Origin: Salinisphaera sp. LB1
Lineage (GTDB): Bacteria > Pseudomonadota > Gammaproteobacteria > Nevskiales > Salinisphaeraceae
Direction: 5' to 3'
NCBI RefSeq assembly: GCF_003177035.1
Contig: NZ_CP029488.1
Span: 2,356,001-2,420,000 of the forward strand
DNA length: 64,000 bases
Within the stretch, counting starts at the first letter, position 1. Every line of letters starts with the position of its first letter. Under the pieces are notes generated by a model. The model was not told the DNA's origin. It saw nothing but the letters and a program-made list of their open reading frames with translations, and made no database searches. The position numbers and the translations under genes were made by a program. Shown piece after piece: positions 63,747-64,000 of the stretch.

Positions 63747-64000
63747 ATGAGCGATTCCACCGAGTACACACCCCCGAAGGTCTGGACCTGGGAAAAGGAA
63801 AGCGGCGGCCAGTTCGCCAGCATCAACCGGCCCTATGCCGGGCCCCGCTACGAGGCTGAGCTGCCCGTCGGCAAACATCGCTACCAACTGTATTCGTTGG
63901 CGACGCCGAATGGCGTAAAAGTCACCACCCTGTTCGAGGAATTGCTCGAAGCAGGCCACAGTGAGGCCGAATACGACGCCTGGCCGATCCGTATCGGTGA
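63747..64000 (+). CDS. yghU: Glutathione transferase family disulfide-bond reductase (YghU-like), 5' part
   Basis: The first ~84 codons of a YghU-type protein are visible; the gene runs past the window end. The signature is clear: PPKVWTWEKESGGQFASINR, then LPVGKHRYQLYSLATPNGVK, VTTLFEELLEAGHSEAEYD and WPIRIG, all in the order and spacing of E. coli YghU. YghU reduces disulfides using two glutathione molecules and lacks a catalytic cysteine. The ATG at 63747 gives the family N-terminus. Confidence 0.93.
   Translation, partial: MSDSTEYTPPKVWTWEKESGGQFASINRPYAGPRYEAELPVGKHRYQLYSLATPNGVKVTTLFEELLEAGHSEAEYDAWPIRIG

Overview
The window is high-GC bacterial chromosome (roughly two thirds G+C by eye) with densely packed operons. 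A single continuous complex I operon with fused nuoCD, an Aquifex-type short aconitase, tag, rmuC, uup, a yghU-like gene and an nuo order of A-B-CD-E-F-G-H-I-J-K-L-M-N point to a gammaproteobacterium. The mix of genes (cstA with a small Cys-Cys protein and an ArsA-like ATPase, TRAP genes, an AgcS symporter) is what I would expect of a Salinisphaera-like marine or halophilic organism. The genus is an inference and was not tested by any search.

Layout. 1-8,026 (all minus): the membrane half of an ATM1-type ABC exporter cut by the window edge, a lipocalin, an alanine/glycine:cation symporter, and a three-gene TRAP-like uptake cassette (AdeT-like binding protein, very large permease, lipoprotein). 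8,256-10,821 (plus): a BaiN/HI0933 flavoprotein and an MltB-type lytic transglycosylase. 10,966-15,781: an aldo/keto reductase, then an AraC regulator divergent from an aldehyde dehydrogenase and an AdhP-like alcohol dehydrogenase, which together make an alcohol/aldehyde oxidation module. 15,967-22,355: a YceI protein, an isochorismatase-fold protein lacking its nucleophile, uup, rmuC and a rhodanese-MoeB fusion. 22,460-25,864: a tightly coupled operon of cstA, a GCCG-motif protein, a CC-star protein and an ArsA/Get3-like ATPase with no cysteine at all. This is the least understood multi-gene unit here. 25,925-29,006: a lipoprotein, tRNA-Gly(CCC), a TIGR01777 epimerase-like protein and a GlcD/D2HGDH-type flavoenzyme.

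29,087-43,827 (minus): the full NADH:quinone oxidoreductase operon, 13 genes with almost no spacing. Divergent from it, behind a strong Fur-box match, is aconitase (44,127-46,058). 46,217-48,580: a PmtA-like methyltransferase, a tautomerase pseudogene containing four tandem 7-bp repeats, an IsdG-like monooxygenase and a periplasmic LigE-type DNA ligase. 48,806-49,102 is a MITE-like element with perfect 25-bp terminal inverted repeats. 49,152-53,303: a soluble PAS histidine kinase, a frame-broken remnant, an OmpR-type two-component pair and a divergent Lys/His-rich secreted peptide.

53,648-56,054: two methionine sulfoxide reductase pairs facing each other, one exported and one cytosolic. 56,148-58,342: a proline-racemase-family protein with non-canonical active-site residues, coupled to a quinone oxidoreductase-like enzyme. 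58,647-64,000: Tag glycosylase, a small exported repeat protein, an aminoglycoside-phosphotransferase-fold kinase, a dynamin-like membrane GTPase, a small lipoprotein and the start of a YghU-type glutathione transferase. Only one RNA gene was found, and no CRISPR array, rRNA or intact transposase.
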